In this document: positions 31,700-43,024 of the stretch, one piece after another
Numbering within the stretch: position 1 is the first letter of the stretch
Layout of the letters: each line of letters opens with the position of its first letter
Assembly (NCBI GenBank): GCA_036936605.1
Contig: JAUPFV010000002.1
Location: forward strand, 213,830,029 to 213,894,028
Origin: Limnanthes douglasii subsp. nivea
Taxonomy: Eukaryota > Streptophyta > Magnoliopsida > Brassicales > Limnanthaceae
Direction of reading: 5' to 3'
Length of the DNA stretch: 64,000 nucleotides
Position numbers and translations under genes: made by a program
The notes under the pieces: generated by a model
The model's database searches: none
What the model saw: only the letters and a program-made list of their open reading frames with translations
What the model was told of the DNA's origin: nothing

Positions 31700-32521
31700 C
31701 TTTTAAGGCGGTTTTTAACCTTTTAAGCTTTTTCTATAAAATATAAAGAGGGTCACCTTGCATATTCAGATTCCAGTTAGATTCAACAATCGTGAGTAAA
31801 TTATCATCTAAAGTCCAAGAGTTTAGGAATTTAAAACCAGATTCATAAATATGGTTTTTCATTAGAGATTAACACGCAAAGCATGGAGTGATCTGAGCAT
31901 GTTTTAGCCATATGAACAACTTTAGTACTCTTAAAGTACTCAATCCAGTCATAGTTGAGAAGAGAATAATCTATTATCTTCCATTTAGTCTTGTTAGTCC
32001 ATGTAAATTGAGTTCCCATATACCCAGCGTCATTCAAGTTGCAAGCTCTAATAGTATTGTTAAAGTCTTCAACACTATTAAGGCAAAAAATAGAACAACC
32101 TATTTGCTCATCAGAGGAAAGAATGAAGTTGAAATCACCAATAACCATCCATTATTTTACTTAAGTAGACATAATCTTGAAAAAATCCATAAATCCTTCA
32201 CGTTGTGCCTCTGGCATTTGGCATATACAATAGTGAGGTAGAAGGTTTTATCATAGAATTTGTGGGATACTTCAGTGTGAAGAAATTAGGAGTGGTCAAA
32301 GGTATTGATGATATTGAAATGAGCTGGAATTTGTTTGAAAAATTAGAAAAACAGTGATTGAAACCTAAATGAAAAGCTATAGGTTAATATTATCACCTTT
32401 GATAAGAGGTTCTTAAATACCAAGTACGCTGATTCTTTCTTTTTTTTATTATTGATTTAAGACTCCTCATTGATGCTTTATTATCGATGCCGTAAATATT
32501 CCAACTTAAAAGCTTAACCAT
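31700..32521 (-). pseudogene. LINE AP-type endonuclease (ORF2 start)
   Basis: ORF2 starts at the ATG 32521-32519 with 'MVKLLSWNIYGIDNKA', the standard LINE endonuclease N-terminus (LLSWN.RG). Later come 'MVIGDFNFILSSDEQIG' (GDFN), 'FTWTNKTKWKIIDYSLLN' (where R.DR is expected) and 'CSDHSMLCV' (SDH). The start overlaps the end of ORF1 by 8 nt in another frame. This domain nicks target DNA. Stops and a frame change occur near 32200. Confidence 0.85.
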
Positions 32522-33387
32522 TACTATATTTCTTGTTTGAATTTTTGTTGATCCCAAATAGGGAATTCATAATAAGGCTACCTTTCTTTCTTCTAATATT
32601 AGCTTCTTTAATTCTTTTGTTTAGCAGCTCCTGAAAGTCTTGTTTCATATATATATCTGTTAATAAATGTAGGTGTTGGTGGAAGACTACCAATATTTTC
32701 TTAAATTGGGGTGTGACATTTTGAGTCAATATTAGCATAATCCAGGTTCGTTGATATTGTGTAACATTCTTCAAGTTGTTAAGTGGCTTCAATGATTTCT
32801 TTTCCACTTGGAGAAGTATTTCCAGTCTTATTTCGCTCATCTTTGGATTCATTTTCAGAAAATAAATAATAACCTTATTTAGGCTAGAATCAGAATAGTT
32901 TTTGCTTGATGGCTCGATTATTATATATTTGAGTTTAGTGTCTTTAATATTCTTTAAAGATTCAGCTTCATTTTTCTTGACTTGCACTTTGTTCTGATCA
33001 CAATGACTGGATTTTTTGTAAGATTCTTGGGTATGACCAGTATGGTAACAGAGGTTACAATACTTAGGCATATCTTTGTATCTAATATGTAACCAGCTTC
33101 CATCATTATCTTTGAGCCTTCTCATACATGATCTTGAAGCTTTTTGGTAATGTACATTTCAATCAATGCATAACAGGCGTTATACATTGCATGGTTCTAC
33201 CAGGAATCCAAACTTTGGGAGGAGATCCTATAGAGAAAGCAATTGAGTGAACGAAAGCTTCATCATGCAGGTATTCTGGTAGGTTTTCAGTTCTAATCCA
33301 TATTGAGTAAATGGGATATTCAAATTTAGGGTTGAATGAGGGTGTCCACTTAAAGATCCGCATGGAGTGGGAACCAACAGACCAGAT
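32514..33387 (-). pseudogene. LINE ORF1: DUF4283 end and zinc knuckle
   Basis: 'MRIFKWTPSFNPKFE', 'YSIWIRTENLPEYLHDEAF' and 'IGSPPKVW' form the second half of the DUF4283 domain, the RNA-binding gag-like part of plant LINE ORF1. The knuckle 'YCNLCYHTGHTQESYKKS' (33020-33070) follows, its last Cys changed to Tyr, then a Lys/Ser-rich tail to the stop at 32514. The frame changes near 33130. The N-terminal half continues at 38133 on the other side of the Copia element. Confidence 0.85.
33383..33387. repeat. Copia target-site duplication, left copy (CAGAT)
   Basis: CAGAT before the left LTR against TAGAT (38133-38137) after the right LTR: four of five identical with one C/T change. Confidence 0.75.
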
Positions 33388-33565
33388 TGTTAGAATATTC
33401 AGTGTATTAAGTTTCCTTGTATAGGCCTCTAAATTCTCTATATATTGAGAGTCTTACTATTGAGTTAACATCTCTAATGCATCAATAAAACAAAATGGAA
33501 CATTTTCTAATAAACACACAACCTTAGCCACTTCCTGCGGCTACTTCTCTCTTTGTTTTTTAACA
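33388..33565 (+). repeat. Copia left (5') LTR
   Basis: 178 bp, TG...CA, followed immediately by the PBS. Confidence 0.95.
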
Positions 33566-33577
33566 TGGTATCAGAGC
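33566..33577 (+). promoter_or_regulatory. Copia PBS (initiator-Met tRNA)
   Basis: TGGTATCAGAGC abutting the LTR end. Confidence 0.92.
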
Positions 33578-33615
33578 ACGTGTGATTCTGGGAATTTTGA
33601 ACATCCTCAACAAAG

Positions 33616-34690
33616 ATGGCTGGCAATGAAATCGTGGTCAGTCAAATCCCTGATGAATTAACAATGCAGATTGCTGCCATTCTGAGAAATGGTCTCGGAA
33701 CACAACAACAAACAACTAACCCCGAGAATTTATCCCTAGGGATTAAACTCGGTGGTGACAACTATGCCCTATGGGCAAACCTGATGAAGAAAGCAATTGG
33801 GGGAAGGGGGAGAGGTTCTCACATTACAGGGGAGCCGACACCTCCATCCAAAACTCACAAAACATATACAAGGTGGGAACAAGATGATCAATGTGTTTTC
33901 ACATGGATTATTCAGAATCTTGAATCCAGCTTGGTGAATAATGTCTCGCAATATCCCACAGCAAAAGCCCTCTGGGATGGGTTAGCCACCACATACGGTT
34001 CTAGCACAGATTCGTTATAGGTGTTTGACCTTCATAAGAGGGCTAATTCATTAAGGCAAGGGTCCGATACACTAGAAGACTTGTGGAACAAACTGCAGAA
34101 CATCTGGATGTCTATAGATAGGCGAGATACGAACCCTATGAAAGACCCAGAAGACATTCATATTTACAATAAGAAGACTCAAGAACAAAGACTCTATCAA
34201 TTGCTAATGGCGATTAATGACAAGCTGGAACCAGTCAAGAGAGATATCCTGAAAAAGGATCCTCTTCCTTCCGTGGAAACATCATATGCTACAATACGAA
34301 GGGAAGTGGCCATGCTTAATATACTAAAATCAAGTTCTTCTCATAGTGACTCGATTGAAATTGGAATGGGTTTGGCTGCTAAATATTCTGCACAGAAGTT
34401 TAAATTCTGATCCAACGAGAAAGAATATAAATCTAATCTGTATTGCACTCATTGTGGGATGAAGAAACACACTAAAGAGACATGTTTCCAGCTGGTTGGC
34501 TATCCAGAATGGTGGGAGGACGGGCATAAGGAGAAAAATAACCAGCGTTTCAGATCTAATGTCAAACGGGCTTCGTCTACAAGTGGCGGTGAAGATCCGA
34601 CTAAAAATGAGCAAGGAACTGGCACTGGTTTTTGAGGAATGGCGGCGAACTCCTATAAAAAACTTTGAGGAAAAGGGTTTGAGAAATCAA
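33616..34690 (+). pseudogene. Copia gag
   Basis: Starts 'MAGNEIVVSQIPDEL' 50 nt after the LTR. It shows the Copia gag hallmarks 'GGDNYALWANLMKKAIGG', 'VSQYPTAKALWDGLATTYG' and the UBN2-like 'LHKRANSLRQGSDTLEDLW'. The zinc knuckle CTHCGMKKHTKETC (CX2CX4HX4C) near 34445-34490 is intact and followed by 'QLVGYPEWW'. In-frame stops at 34018, 34408 and 34633 interrupt an otherwise continuous frame. It would form the particle and bind RNA. Confidence 0.9.
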
Positions 34691-35953
34691 TGAATTGGAT
34701 CTTTGATTGCGAGGCTACGGACACCATGTCTTATGATCCTAAAGACTTTGATGACATGTCATCTCCAAAGAAGTCCCATATTAAGACTGCTAGTGGAGAA
34801 ATTTGTGAAGTCAAAAGGGGAGGTTCAATTATTTTTTCGGAAAAAATGGAAATTAAAAACTGCCTTTACATTCCTTCACTATCCTTAAAGTTATTATATA
34901 TTAGTCAAGTGACAAAACAACTCAACTGTGTGGTTCTTATGTATCCATTTTTTTTGCATTTTACAGGACATTCGTACGAAGGAGATCATTGGGCGTGGTA
35001 CTGAACAAGGAGGTCTCTATTATATTGATGAGGTAGTTCATAAGGGGCATGTCATGCTTGCTCACGGAACAACCGAAAGACAACTTTGGTTATGGCACCG
35101 GCGAATTGGTCATCCTTCTTTTAGCTATCTTAAAAGTTTGTTTCCTAGTTTTTTTAATAACTTCATTCATGAGAAATGTGAAACCTGTATTCTTACAAAA
35201 AATCGTAGGGTCTCATTTAATCAAAGTAATACTAGAGTTTATTATGCTTTTTCGCTAATCCATTCTAATGTTTGGGGTCCAGCACCAAATTCCACTAACC
35301 ATCAAATCAGATACTTTGTTTTATTTGTGGATGATTTCTCAAGAATGACTTAGATATACTTCATGAAACATAAATCGGAAGTACCAGAAATATTTGTTTG
35401 TTTTTACAAAATGATTTTGACTCAATTTGAAAAAAAATATAGACTTTCCGTTCTGATAATGGAATAGAGTTTGTCAACCAAACAATGCATAATATTTTCA
35501 AAACAAATGGTCTTATCCATCAAACCACTTGTCCAAAAACACCTCAACAAAATGGTACTTCAGAACGAAAAAATCGTACTTTAATTGAAAAAACTCGTGC
35601 TATTATGATTGAATCTAGAGTTCCTCATTCTCTTTGGCCAGAAGCTCTTGCTAAAACTACGTATCGTGCAAATCGTCTACCAACCCGATGTCTAGGAAAT
35701 AAAACTCCATTACAAGTGCTTGCCACCCAAGTTACAATTCCATCTGTTATGACCTTACCACCTCGTGTCTTTGGTTGTTCGATGTTTGTTCATATCCCTA
35801 AAACTAGTCGAAACAAACTTAATCTGTGTGCTGAAAAATGTGTATTCGTTGGGTACGGTGTTCATCAAATGGGATATCGGTGTTATAATCCTGTTACTCG
35901 TCGAATCCATGTCACCATGGACTGTGACTTCTTAGAATCCGATTATTTTGTTT
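34690..35953 (+). pseudogene. Copia protease and integrase
   Basis: The protease site is 'WIFDCEATDTMSYDP', where the family has D-S-G-A, so both Ser and Gly are changed. After a frameshift near 34965 the GAG-pre-integrase follows: 'LWLWHRRIGHPSFSYL' and 'CETCILTKNRR' (HHCC finger). In the core, 'LIHSNVWGP' has Asn for the first catalytic Asp; the second is in 'RSDNGIEF' and the Glu in 'QQNGTSERKNRTLIE'. Stops at 35351 and a frameshift near 35440. The last ORF (35485-35955) ends in the integrase C-terminal 'KCVFVGYGVHQMGYRCYNP'. Confidence 0.9.
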
Positions 35954-36520
35954 GACCACCAATCTCGTGCTCAGTGGGAGAAACTAAGTGAATCACTCGA
36001 CTGGTTGCTATATGAAAGTTACTTTGAGGATGTGCCGACATAGTCGGTAGATGGCGCCACCGAACATGCCTCTTCCAACATAAAGGAGACTAACGAGGCA
36101 GTTCTTACCACCAATGATTCTCCCGAAGAAAATATCCAATAAGAAATAAATGCCATGGATACTACCAGCGAAACAGCCGAAGAATATGTCCATCAAGAGG
36201 TAAAAAATTCACAAAATGCTACTGACCATGACATTTCAGGAAGTTCATTTGTTGAAACTCAAACTCCGGTTCTTCCCCCAAGAAAAAATAGAGGGGTTCC
36301 TCCTGACCGGTATTCACCGGAACACGTTCCTCGTGCTTCTACATATCCGGTAAAAACGGACAGGAATGGAATGACGAAGATTGCAAAGGAGTTTTCAGCT
36401 ACTATTCTCTCTGAACAAATCCCTAAAATAGCTCAAAAAGCTAAGAAGATGAATGAATGGCATGAGGCAATGAATACCAAAATGGAAACTCTATAAAGGA
36501 ATGGTACATGGGAGAATTGT
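35954..36520 (+). pseudogene. Copia integrase-RT linker
   Basis: Low-complexity Ser/Thr/Glu linker, including 'RKNRGVPPDRYSPE' and 'IPKIAQKAKKMNEWHEAMN', the usual helix before RT ('EAMN.E...L..N.TW'). It has a stop at 36494. Confidence 0.75.
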
Positions 36521-37959
36521 GTGTTACCACAAGGGAAGAAAGCAGTCGGGTGTAGATGGGTGTTTAATATAAAATATAAATCTGATGGCACCATTAAGCG
36601 ACACAAGGCAAGATTGGTTGCCAAAGGATATACACAAACATATGGTATATACTACTCTGAAACGTTCTCTCCGGTTGCAAAGATTGACACTATCAGAGTT
36701 TTACTTTCAATAGCCGCGAATAAAGATTGGTCTCTTCATCAATTTGATGTAAAGAATGCTTTCTTACATGGAGACTTGGAAGAAGAGATATATATGGAAC
36801 CCCCACCAGGGTTCTCTGATGGTTTTCAAAAAAATGAGGTATGTAAACTGAAAAAGGAATTATATGGGCTCAAACAGTCTCCTCGTGCTTGGTTTGGGAG
36901 ATTTACAATGGCAATTAAGCAGTATAACTACAAACAGAGTAATAGGGATCATACCTTGTTTTACAAAAAGAGAGGAGAATTAGTCACTTGTCTTATAATA
37001 TATGTCGACGATATGATTATAACGGGGAATGACGAAGAAAAAATTAGCTCTCTTAGGAAAAACCTCTTCAAGAAGTTCGAAATGAAAGACCTTGGGGGAT
37101 TGAAGTATTTCCTAGGAATCGAGGTTCTTAGGTCAAGAGGAGGGATTTATATCTCCCAACGGAAAAATATATTGGATTTATTAGCTGAATTTGGCATGGT
37201 AGATTGCAAACCAAATGACACTCATATGGTTGTGAATCACAAACTAAAGATAATTGAAGGGGCTAGACCATCGAGTAAAAAAGGTTGGTGGGGAAATTGA
37301 TTTACCTGGCTCATACTCGACCCGACATTGCATACGCGGTGGGAGTAGTTAGCCAGTTCATGCATCATCCTCACGAACACCATATGGAGGTAGTAATGAG
37401 GATTATTCGATATCTCAAAGGAACACCATGAAGAGGCATAATTTTTAAGAAAAATGGACACCTTGATGTTGAAGTATTCACAAATGCTGATTGGGGAGGG
37501 AATCCTAACGACAAGCGATCAACTGCTGGCTACTTTACTCTTTTTGGAGGTAACTTGATGACTTGGAGGAGTAAGAAATAGAAAGTAGTATCATTGTCAA
37601 GTGCTGAATCAGAATTTAGAGGAATCGTTAAGGGGATTACCGAGATACTTTGGTTAAAGAAGATAATGAAAGAAATCGGATCCCCTCTGAAGTGTCCAAC
37701 TCAGTTAATGTGCGATAATAAAGCTGTGATTAAGATTTCAGAAAACCCGGTACAGCACGATAGAACAAAGCACGTTGAAATAGATAGGCACTTCATAAAA
37801 GAAAATATTGAAGATGGGACAGTCGAACTTCTGTTTGTTAGATCTGAAGACCAACTGGCAGACATCCTGACAAAAGCGGTTGCTGCAAGAACATTCGAAT
37901 CAGTTTTATCCAAGTTGGGTATTGGTGATCCCACTACACAACTTGAGCGGGAGTGTTAG
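36521..37959 (+). pseudogene. Copia reverse transcriptase and RNase H
   Basis: RT is open for 259 codons: 'GCRWVFNIKYKSDGTIKRH', 'KARLVAKGYTQTYGIYY', 'DVKNAFLHGDLEEEIYM', 'GLKQSPRAWFGRF' and 'LIIYVDDMIITGND' with an intact YVDD. A frameshift near 37285 and stops at 37429 and 37579 precede RNase H: 'VFTNADWGGNPNDKRSTAG' (first Asp now Asn), 'SLSSAESEFRG' and 'MCDNKAVIKISENP'. The end is 'SEDQLADILTKA' before the stop at 37957, inside the right LTR edge. Confidence 0.92.
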
Positions 37960-38132
37960 AATATTCAGTGTATTAAGTTTCCTTGTATAGGCCTCTAAAT
38001 TCTCTATGTATTGAGTGCCTTACTATTGATTTAACATCTCTAATGCATCAATAAAACAAAAATGAACATTTTCTAATAAACACAAAACCCTAGCCGCTTC
38101 CTGCGGGCTCCTTCTCTCTTTGTTTTTTAACA
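37954..38132 (+). repeat. Copia right (3') LTR
   Basis: 179 bp, TG...CA, preceded by a purine tract GAGCGGGAG (37945-37953). Confidence 0.95.
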
Positions 38133-38640
38133 TAGATATTTCTACACCACGCACATGTCTTCTTTAGAATAAAATTCAATTAATATGTGCCCTGAATCCT
38201 AATTGGAAATGTGTTTTTCTTCTATAATTTTTTTTGAATCAAAGAACTCATTTAGAATTGTATTCTTAGGAATGTCGTGAGTAAATTTTCTGATTATGGT
38301 ATATTAAGTCGGTTAAGAGTTTTTCTTGAATTCTTTATTGAATTGGATGGATATATGATCCATCTTTTCATGAATTGCAGAAGGTGAATTGCGTTGAATT
38401 GTTATGGTTTGCTTTGAGGCTTTGATTATTTCAGTATATGTTTTGAATTCTTTCTTTTTACTTCTTTCTTGAAGTCGTTTTTTAAATTTTTTTTTCAGGT
38501 ATTTGTATGGTTTTCTTGGGTCTTTGGATGATGGTTTGAATACTGCATCTTGGAGAATTTATTCTGAAAAAGATGAAAAGATTATCGTCATCGAGATGAT
38601 GCGCAGATGAGGGAGAGACAGGAAAGAGAAGAGGATGTCA
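38133..38640 (-). pseudogene. LINE ORF1, 5' part beyond the Copia insertion
   Basis: Continuing the - strand frame across the Copia element gives 'GHILIEFYSKEDMC' directly before the part at 33387, completing the DUF4283 pattern ('F.F....D...V...G..'). Further 5' is a Lys-rich helix ('FKKEVKRKNSKHIL'). A possible start Met lies near 38550, after which (38560-38640) comes a CT-rich leader. The exact 5' end of the LINE is not visible. Confidence 0.65.
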
Positions 38641-39301
38641 CTTGGAGTTGTAGAAGATGAAATATGGCAGTTGAATCGATTTCTTGGATGTCATGAAACC
38701 GAATCTTTAGAGAGCATTCTAGATGTAAGCACACTTGAATTATGTCGATTATTACTTAGAAGTTATAAATTATTTTCTTTTATTTAGAAAATAAATATAT
38801 TAATATTATAGTTAAAAATAGTTAATATATTTAATCATAACTATGTTTAACAATATAATTTAAAACAATTACTCGTTTATATCAGAATGAAATCATAAAT
38901 AAATATTATATTTTCTTATTAACCAAAAATAAGAAAAAACTCATTCATATTAATTTTTATCTTTTAAAAAATATTTAGGTTTTTTAGTCATAAATCATGG
39001 TTAATCTTTAAATTTTTCATTCTCAACACAAATGACTCTCCCTACCTCTTTAGAGGTCAATATAGTTGTCTGAATTCTAATAAAACTCAACTCCACCAGT
39101 TATTTCTCATAGAAATTATAGTTTTATATTATCTTCATCAGATATGATTACATTGGACATATAGATGGCTCCAAGTCATGTCAATCGGTGTAAGAATGGT
39201 ACACCCAAATCCAATATTACTCACATCAGTTGGATCACACATGACTAATTGATAGAATAGCTTATGAATCATGGACTTGTTAGAAAGATAAAAAAATGAT
39301 G

Positions 39302-39369
<68 letters not shown>

Positions 39370-39690
39370 TTGTGGAATTTTTTTTTTGCTTATTTTTATA
39401 CAAGACTAATCGTTTATACTAAATTAATAGGAAATAATAATTAGATATGGTGAATCTTTTCGTCTTCTTCAATTGATATGCTGAATATTCTAGGTTTCAT
39501 TTCTAATAATGACACTAATAATATCTTGAATCTCACAGTCTTCCTATTTAATAATAACATTGATAATATGTTGAATCTATTAATCTTTCTAATTAATCTA
39601 TTGATCTTCTTCAAATAATGGTAGTCTATAGTACTTCACGTCAAGTTAAATAGTCAAATTTCCCAATACTCAACTTACGCAAATTTTTAG
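38641..39690. other. Gene-free AT-rich region
   Basis: No coding content recognised. It contains the (AAT)n tract and, at 39490-39620, two diverged copies of a segment around TAATAATATNTTGAATCT. Confidence 0.5.
39303..39368. repeat. (AAT)n microsatellite
   Basis: About 22 uninterrupted trinucleotide copies. Confidence 0.96.
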
Positions 39691-40101
39691 TGAAGATTTG
39701 TCATGTTATAGTTTTGGTAAGTGATCACTCTAGATATTTTCGTGAGCGTAAAGAGATCTTAAAAGATTTATAGTTCATCTTAAGGAATCCTAAGAGAGAG
39801 AAAATTTCTAGAGCATCTTTTAGAGAGAGAAAATAGCCAAGTTTCAAATCATGAAGTCTTATTATTTTCCAAGAAAAATATACTTATTTATATGTGGTTT
39901 GTTATAAGCAACAAACTATTGTTTGTTACGTGGATATATCATCCCGTTTTAGTGCTTTACATAAACGTACTACTTACAAATTACACATCTAGTCATTTAT
40001 ATTTATATTTTACATCAAACTCCCCTAATACATTATTTATATACTCTTTTACCCAAATTCATTATATTACTTTCATTCCTCGTTTATTTATATCCTTATC
40101 A
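39691..40101 (-). repeat. Gypsy/Tat-type LTR (G4), partner not found
   Basis: Starts TGAAGATTTGTCATG and ends CTTATCA followed by GTAGCCCATC, the LTR/PPT border seen in G1 and G3. The interior (AGATATTTTCGTGAGCG, repeated AGAGAGAGAAAA, late AT-rich part) resembles the G2 left LTR. There is no matching 5-bp duplication around it, so it is not a simple solo LTR. About 0.5 kb of decayed internal sequence seems to follow. Confidence 0.6.
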
Positions 40102-40725
40102 GTAGCCCATCTATTTTTTGCAAAGAAACTTGAGGAATGACTAAAATTGTTGCTTGTCGCCCAATTTCAGTTTCCTCGCCGCAAACATCTTAAACAATTA
40201 TTTGGGTAAATAATTTTGAGGTAACATTAACAACGCTTTTCTTGAACAATTTATATATCCAAAGAAAAATTCTCTTTTTCTACCATTAAAATCATTCAAA
40301 TTTCACAACTCATTGAACTTTTTTGAAGTAGTATTCAAAATTTGCAGGTCATCGAACTTTATTTGAAGTAGTATTTAAAATTTATAGCTCCTCAGACTTT
40401 ATTAAAGTACTAAAGTTAATTTTTAATAATATTGTAACGACTTTTATAAGTTGGTAGAAAGTTGTATTGTTTGCTATGGGCTAAAACATGTGATATGTCC
40501 CCTATATTTGTGACTTGTGTCACGTTAGTACATATCCTTCATTTGTGTAATAAACTAGTCCCCAACGTTTTAAAAAATACAACAAACTAGTCTTTTTTTA
40601 TGTAAGTCCATTTTTCTATCCAATTTTTCTTCTTAACCATCCACGTCAGCTTCCACGTAAGACGCTAACATAGATGGAGTAATAATTTAATATCTAACAA
40701 TAAGTCTAATGACGAAGAAAATAAT
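40102..40725. other. Decayed internal sequence next to the G4 LTR
   Basis: No ORF. The segment starts with the PPT complement (GTAGCCCATC) of a - strand Tat element. The antisense ORF expected here is not recognisable. Confidence 0.4.
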
Positions 40726-41340
40726 GATAATTTCATATTGAAGGCATGAAACGAACTAGTAGAAGTCTCCCATCTTAACGATATTTATAAAAAAATATAA
40801 ACTTTTGAGTGATGAAAATGTTAGGATTCTAAAAAACAATTTAGAACTTAAAGAAAAGGTCAGAAGATTAAATCAATATTTGAAAAATCTAAAACAATTT
40901 GTAGAGTTGAAAGAACCTAATATCTAAGTGTAACAGATGAAGAAGGATTTGCATATAACAAATGTGAGAAAAGAAAAATCATCAACGAGCCTTCGCCTCA
41001 AGATTCACCAAAAACACTTGCATAGAGGAATCTAATGATGTGGAAAACTTCTTGGTAGAGAATGAAAATATGGTGATATACGAGGAAGTTATTTTTATAA
41101 ATATGGAATAATATGAGGTAGTTCCTTAATGAAATATTGGGTTAGATCAAGATGATTCTCTTGTAAACACGTAGGAACAAAATATAGTTCTTGAAGAAAA
41201 TACTAAGATTAGGGAAAATACTCATCATACATATATGGAGGTAGATGTTGAGGTCCCTCATGTAAATATTAGGCTAGAAGAGGTAGTAAAGAAATATCAT
41301 TTAGTAAATATGGAGGTACTTAAGGAAACCGAGTTGCCAA
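40726..41340 (+). pseudogene. Decayed gene with coiled coil and acidic repeats
   Basis: A + frame holds 'LSDENVRILKNNLELKEKV' and 'RRLNQYLKNLKQFVELKEP', a leucine-heptad coiled coil. After stops comes an acidic part with recurrent E-V-P and V-N elements ('ENTHHTYMEVDVEVPHVN', 'LEEVVKKYHLVNMEVLKE'), which leads into the tandem units from 41.3 kb. I do not recognise the family. It could be an N-terminal gene part of the repeat-rich element that covers 41-47 kb. Confidence 0.4.
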
Positions 41341-42910
41341 CTGGAAAAAAGGTCTAGACGCTTGATGAGGTACCTAATAAATATAATTAGTAAATGTGAT
41401 TTTTTCAAGTGTACATTTTGCAAGTTAGTTTTTGTCATATTTTATAAAAAAATTCCAGTTATGTTCTCGTATATTCAAAAACGTGTTAACCGTAATTTTG
41501 TTTTGTATAAAAAACAAGTTTTTGAAAAAACTACAAATAAGGGAGAAGCACAGAGTGAAACCGAAATTCTAGTTTGAGATATAGTCCAAACCGTTGATGA
41601 TATACGTAGTTACCAAATACTTGGAAACTTTACATTTTACAAGTTATATGTAGACATTTTTCATAATTGCATGTTTAAGAATTCGTGGCTATGTTTAGCA
41701 AAAATCTACTTCAATAAACAATTTTTTATTAATGTCGACGAACACCCAGCCTTTAGACAAAAATGTAGAAGAGGTCAAGTAACATATCATAACTGAGCTG
41801 TCAACCATAGATAAGGTCCAAACTATGGGTGATTTATATATTTAAAAACTATTTAGAAAATGTACATTTCATAAGTCAATTTTAGTCAGGATTTGTAGAA
41901 GTGCATTTCTCAAGGTTTTGCTAGTTTTTTAAGCATATCTCCCTAATTGTTGCAAACTTCTACGTTAATAAACTATTATTTTTATTCCATGAAAAGCATC
42001 ATGTTGTTGAACAAATTACACGAGATGGGGAGGAACAAACTGAAAGCGAGATGACACCTGAAGATAAAGACCATACACTACATAAGGTACATAATTCATG
42101 AGATTTACCAGATGTACATATTGCAACTCATATGTTGTAAAGGTTTACATATGCATGTTTGGAAAATTTTCGCAATTATTGTTTATGAATTCTTTCCTAC
42201 GTTTCGTAAAATTCTACTTCAATAAACATTTTCTTGTTAAAGAAACCCACAACCTTTGGACAAAACAGTACGAGAGAGGAAGGAACATAATACAAGTAAA
42301 CTGCCAGCTGAAGATAAAGTCAAACGCGGGACAGAGTACAATATCATGATATTTAGAAAATAACATTTGACAAGTCATATGTAGTAAGGTTTTGCAAATG
42401 CATGTTTGAGAAAGTTTCCATACTTTTCATTAAATTATACTTCAATAAATTCTTTTCCTTTAAAAAAACCACATAATTTGGAAACCGAGCTGTCGAGTGA
42501 AGATAAGCTCTAACTGCTACATCACGTACCTAATTAAATAGATTTATAAATTATACGTCTCTACAGTCAGTTCTAGTCAAGTTTTGCAAATGATAATTTA
42601 TAACGATATCTCTAGTATTGTTTTGATATATGTCCCTAAGTTTTGTAAAATTCTAGCTTAATAAACTATTGTTTATTTAAGGAAAAGCCATAGGTTGTTG
42701 AAAAACTATACAAGATTGGGAGAAACATAATTAAAGTAAGATGACACTGAAGATAAGGACCATACACTAGATAAGGTACATATTTCATGAGATTTAGAAA
42801 ATGTACATTTGGAAAATGTATGTTTGTAAAGGTTTCTCTAAGTTTTGTAAATATTTCCTTGATGAAACTATTTTTCCTAAGTTTCGTAAACATCATTAAT
42901 GTTCACATAA
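41300..42910 (+). repeat. Tandem array of ~230-bp exon/intron-like units
   Basis: About seven diverged units, starting near 41313, 41545, 41770, 42010, 42270, 42490 and 42705. Each has an exon-like block of about 90 bp (protein-like 'EMTPEDKDHTLHK', 'ETELPTGKK', 'TELSTIDKVQTM') ending AAG before GTAC or a similar donor-like site. An AT-rich block with TACATTTTGCAAGTNAT and ATGTAGTAAGGTTTTGCAAATGCATG follows, then a TTCAATAAACATTTTCTT segment before the next exon-like part. All frames are now broken. It looks like repeated duplication of one exon with its intron. Confidence 0.6.
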
Positions 42911-43020
42911 ACGTGAATGTTAAAATATTATGAGATTTATAATGAAAATATTTACTTCATGAAACTATTTTCCCTAAGTTTCGTAAACATCATTAATGTT
43001 CACAAAAACGTGAATGTTAT
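42860..43020. repeat. Two tandem copies of a ~98-bp segment
   Basis: GAAACTATTTT.CCTAAGTTTCG followed by TAAACATCATTAATGTTCAC occurs at 42860 and 42958 with only a few differences. It lies at the right end of the 230-bp array. Confidence 0.8.
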
Positions 43021-43024
43021 AATT

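Larger units (their letters stand above)
28709..33387 (-). mobile_element. L1-type LINE, 3' part
   Basis: A non-LTR retrotransposon on the - strand, ending at a short A-rich tail (T-run on +, 28709-28720). It carries ORF2 (endonuclease, RT, zinc-knuckle zf-RVT, RNase H) and the C-terminal two thirds of ORF1. The rest of ORF1 lies at 38133-38640, beyond the Copia insertion. The RNase H domain and DUF4283 ORF1 are typical of plant L1-type LINEs. Broken by many stops. Confidence 0.9.
33388..38132 (+). mobile_element. Ty1/Copia retrotransposon inserted in the LINE
   Basis: 4,745 bp with short LTRs (178 and 179 bp, TGTTAGAATATT...TTTTTTAACA), an initiator-Met PBS, gag, protease, integrase, RT and RNase H in Copia order, then a purine tract. 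Short LTRs, the 'GYPEWW' motif after the zinc knuckle and the size fit the Ale/Retrofit-like group (lineage is inference). The LTRs differ at about 11 positions. Stops and frameshifts inactivate it. It separates the two halves of the LINE ORF1. Confidence 0.95.

Noticed and set aside
28690..38760. LINE target-site duplication (TAGATGT near 28695 and 38727)
   Set aside because: The 7-bp match is not adjacent to the A-rich tail or a defined 5' end, so it may be chance.
39691..40101. Solo LTR
   Set aside because: No 5-bp duplication on both sides, and a PPT complement follows, so it is the end of a truncated element.
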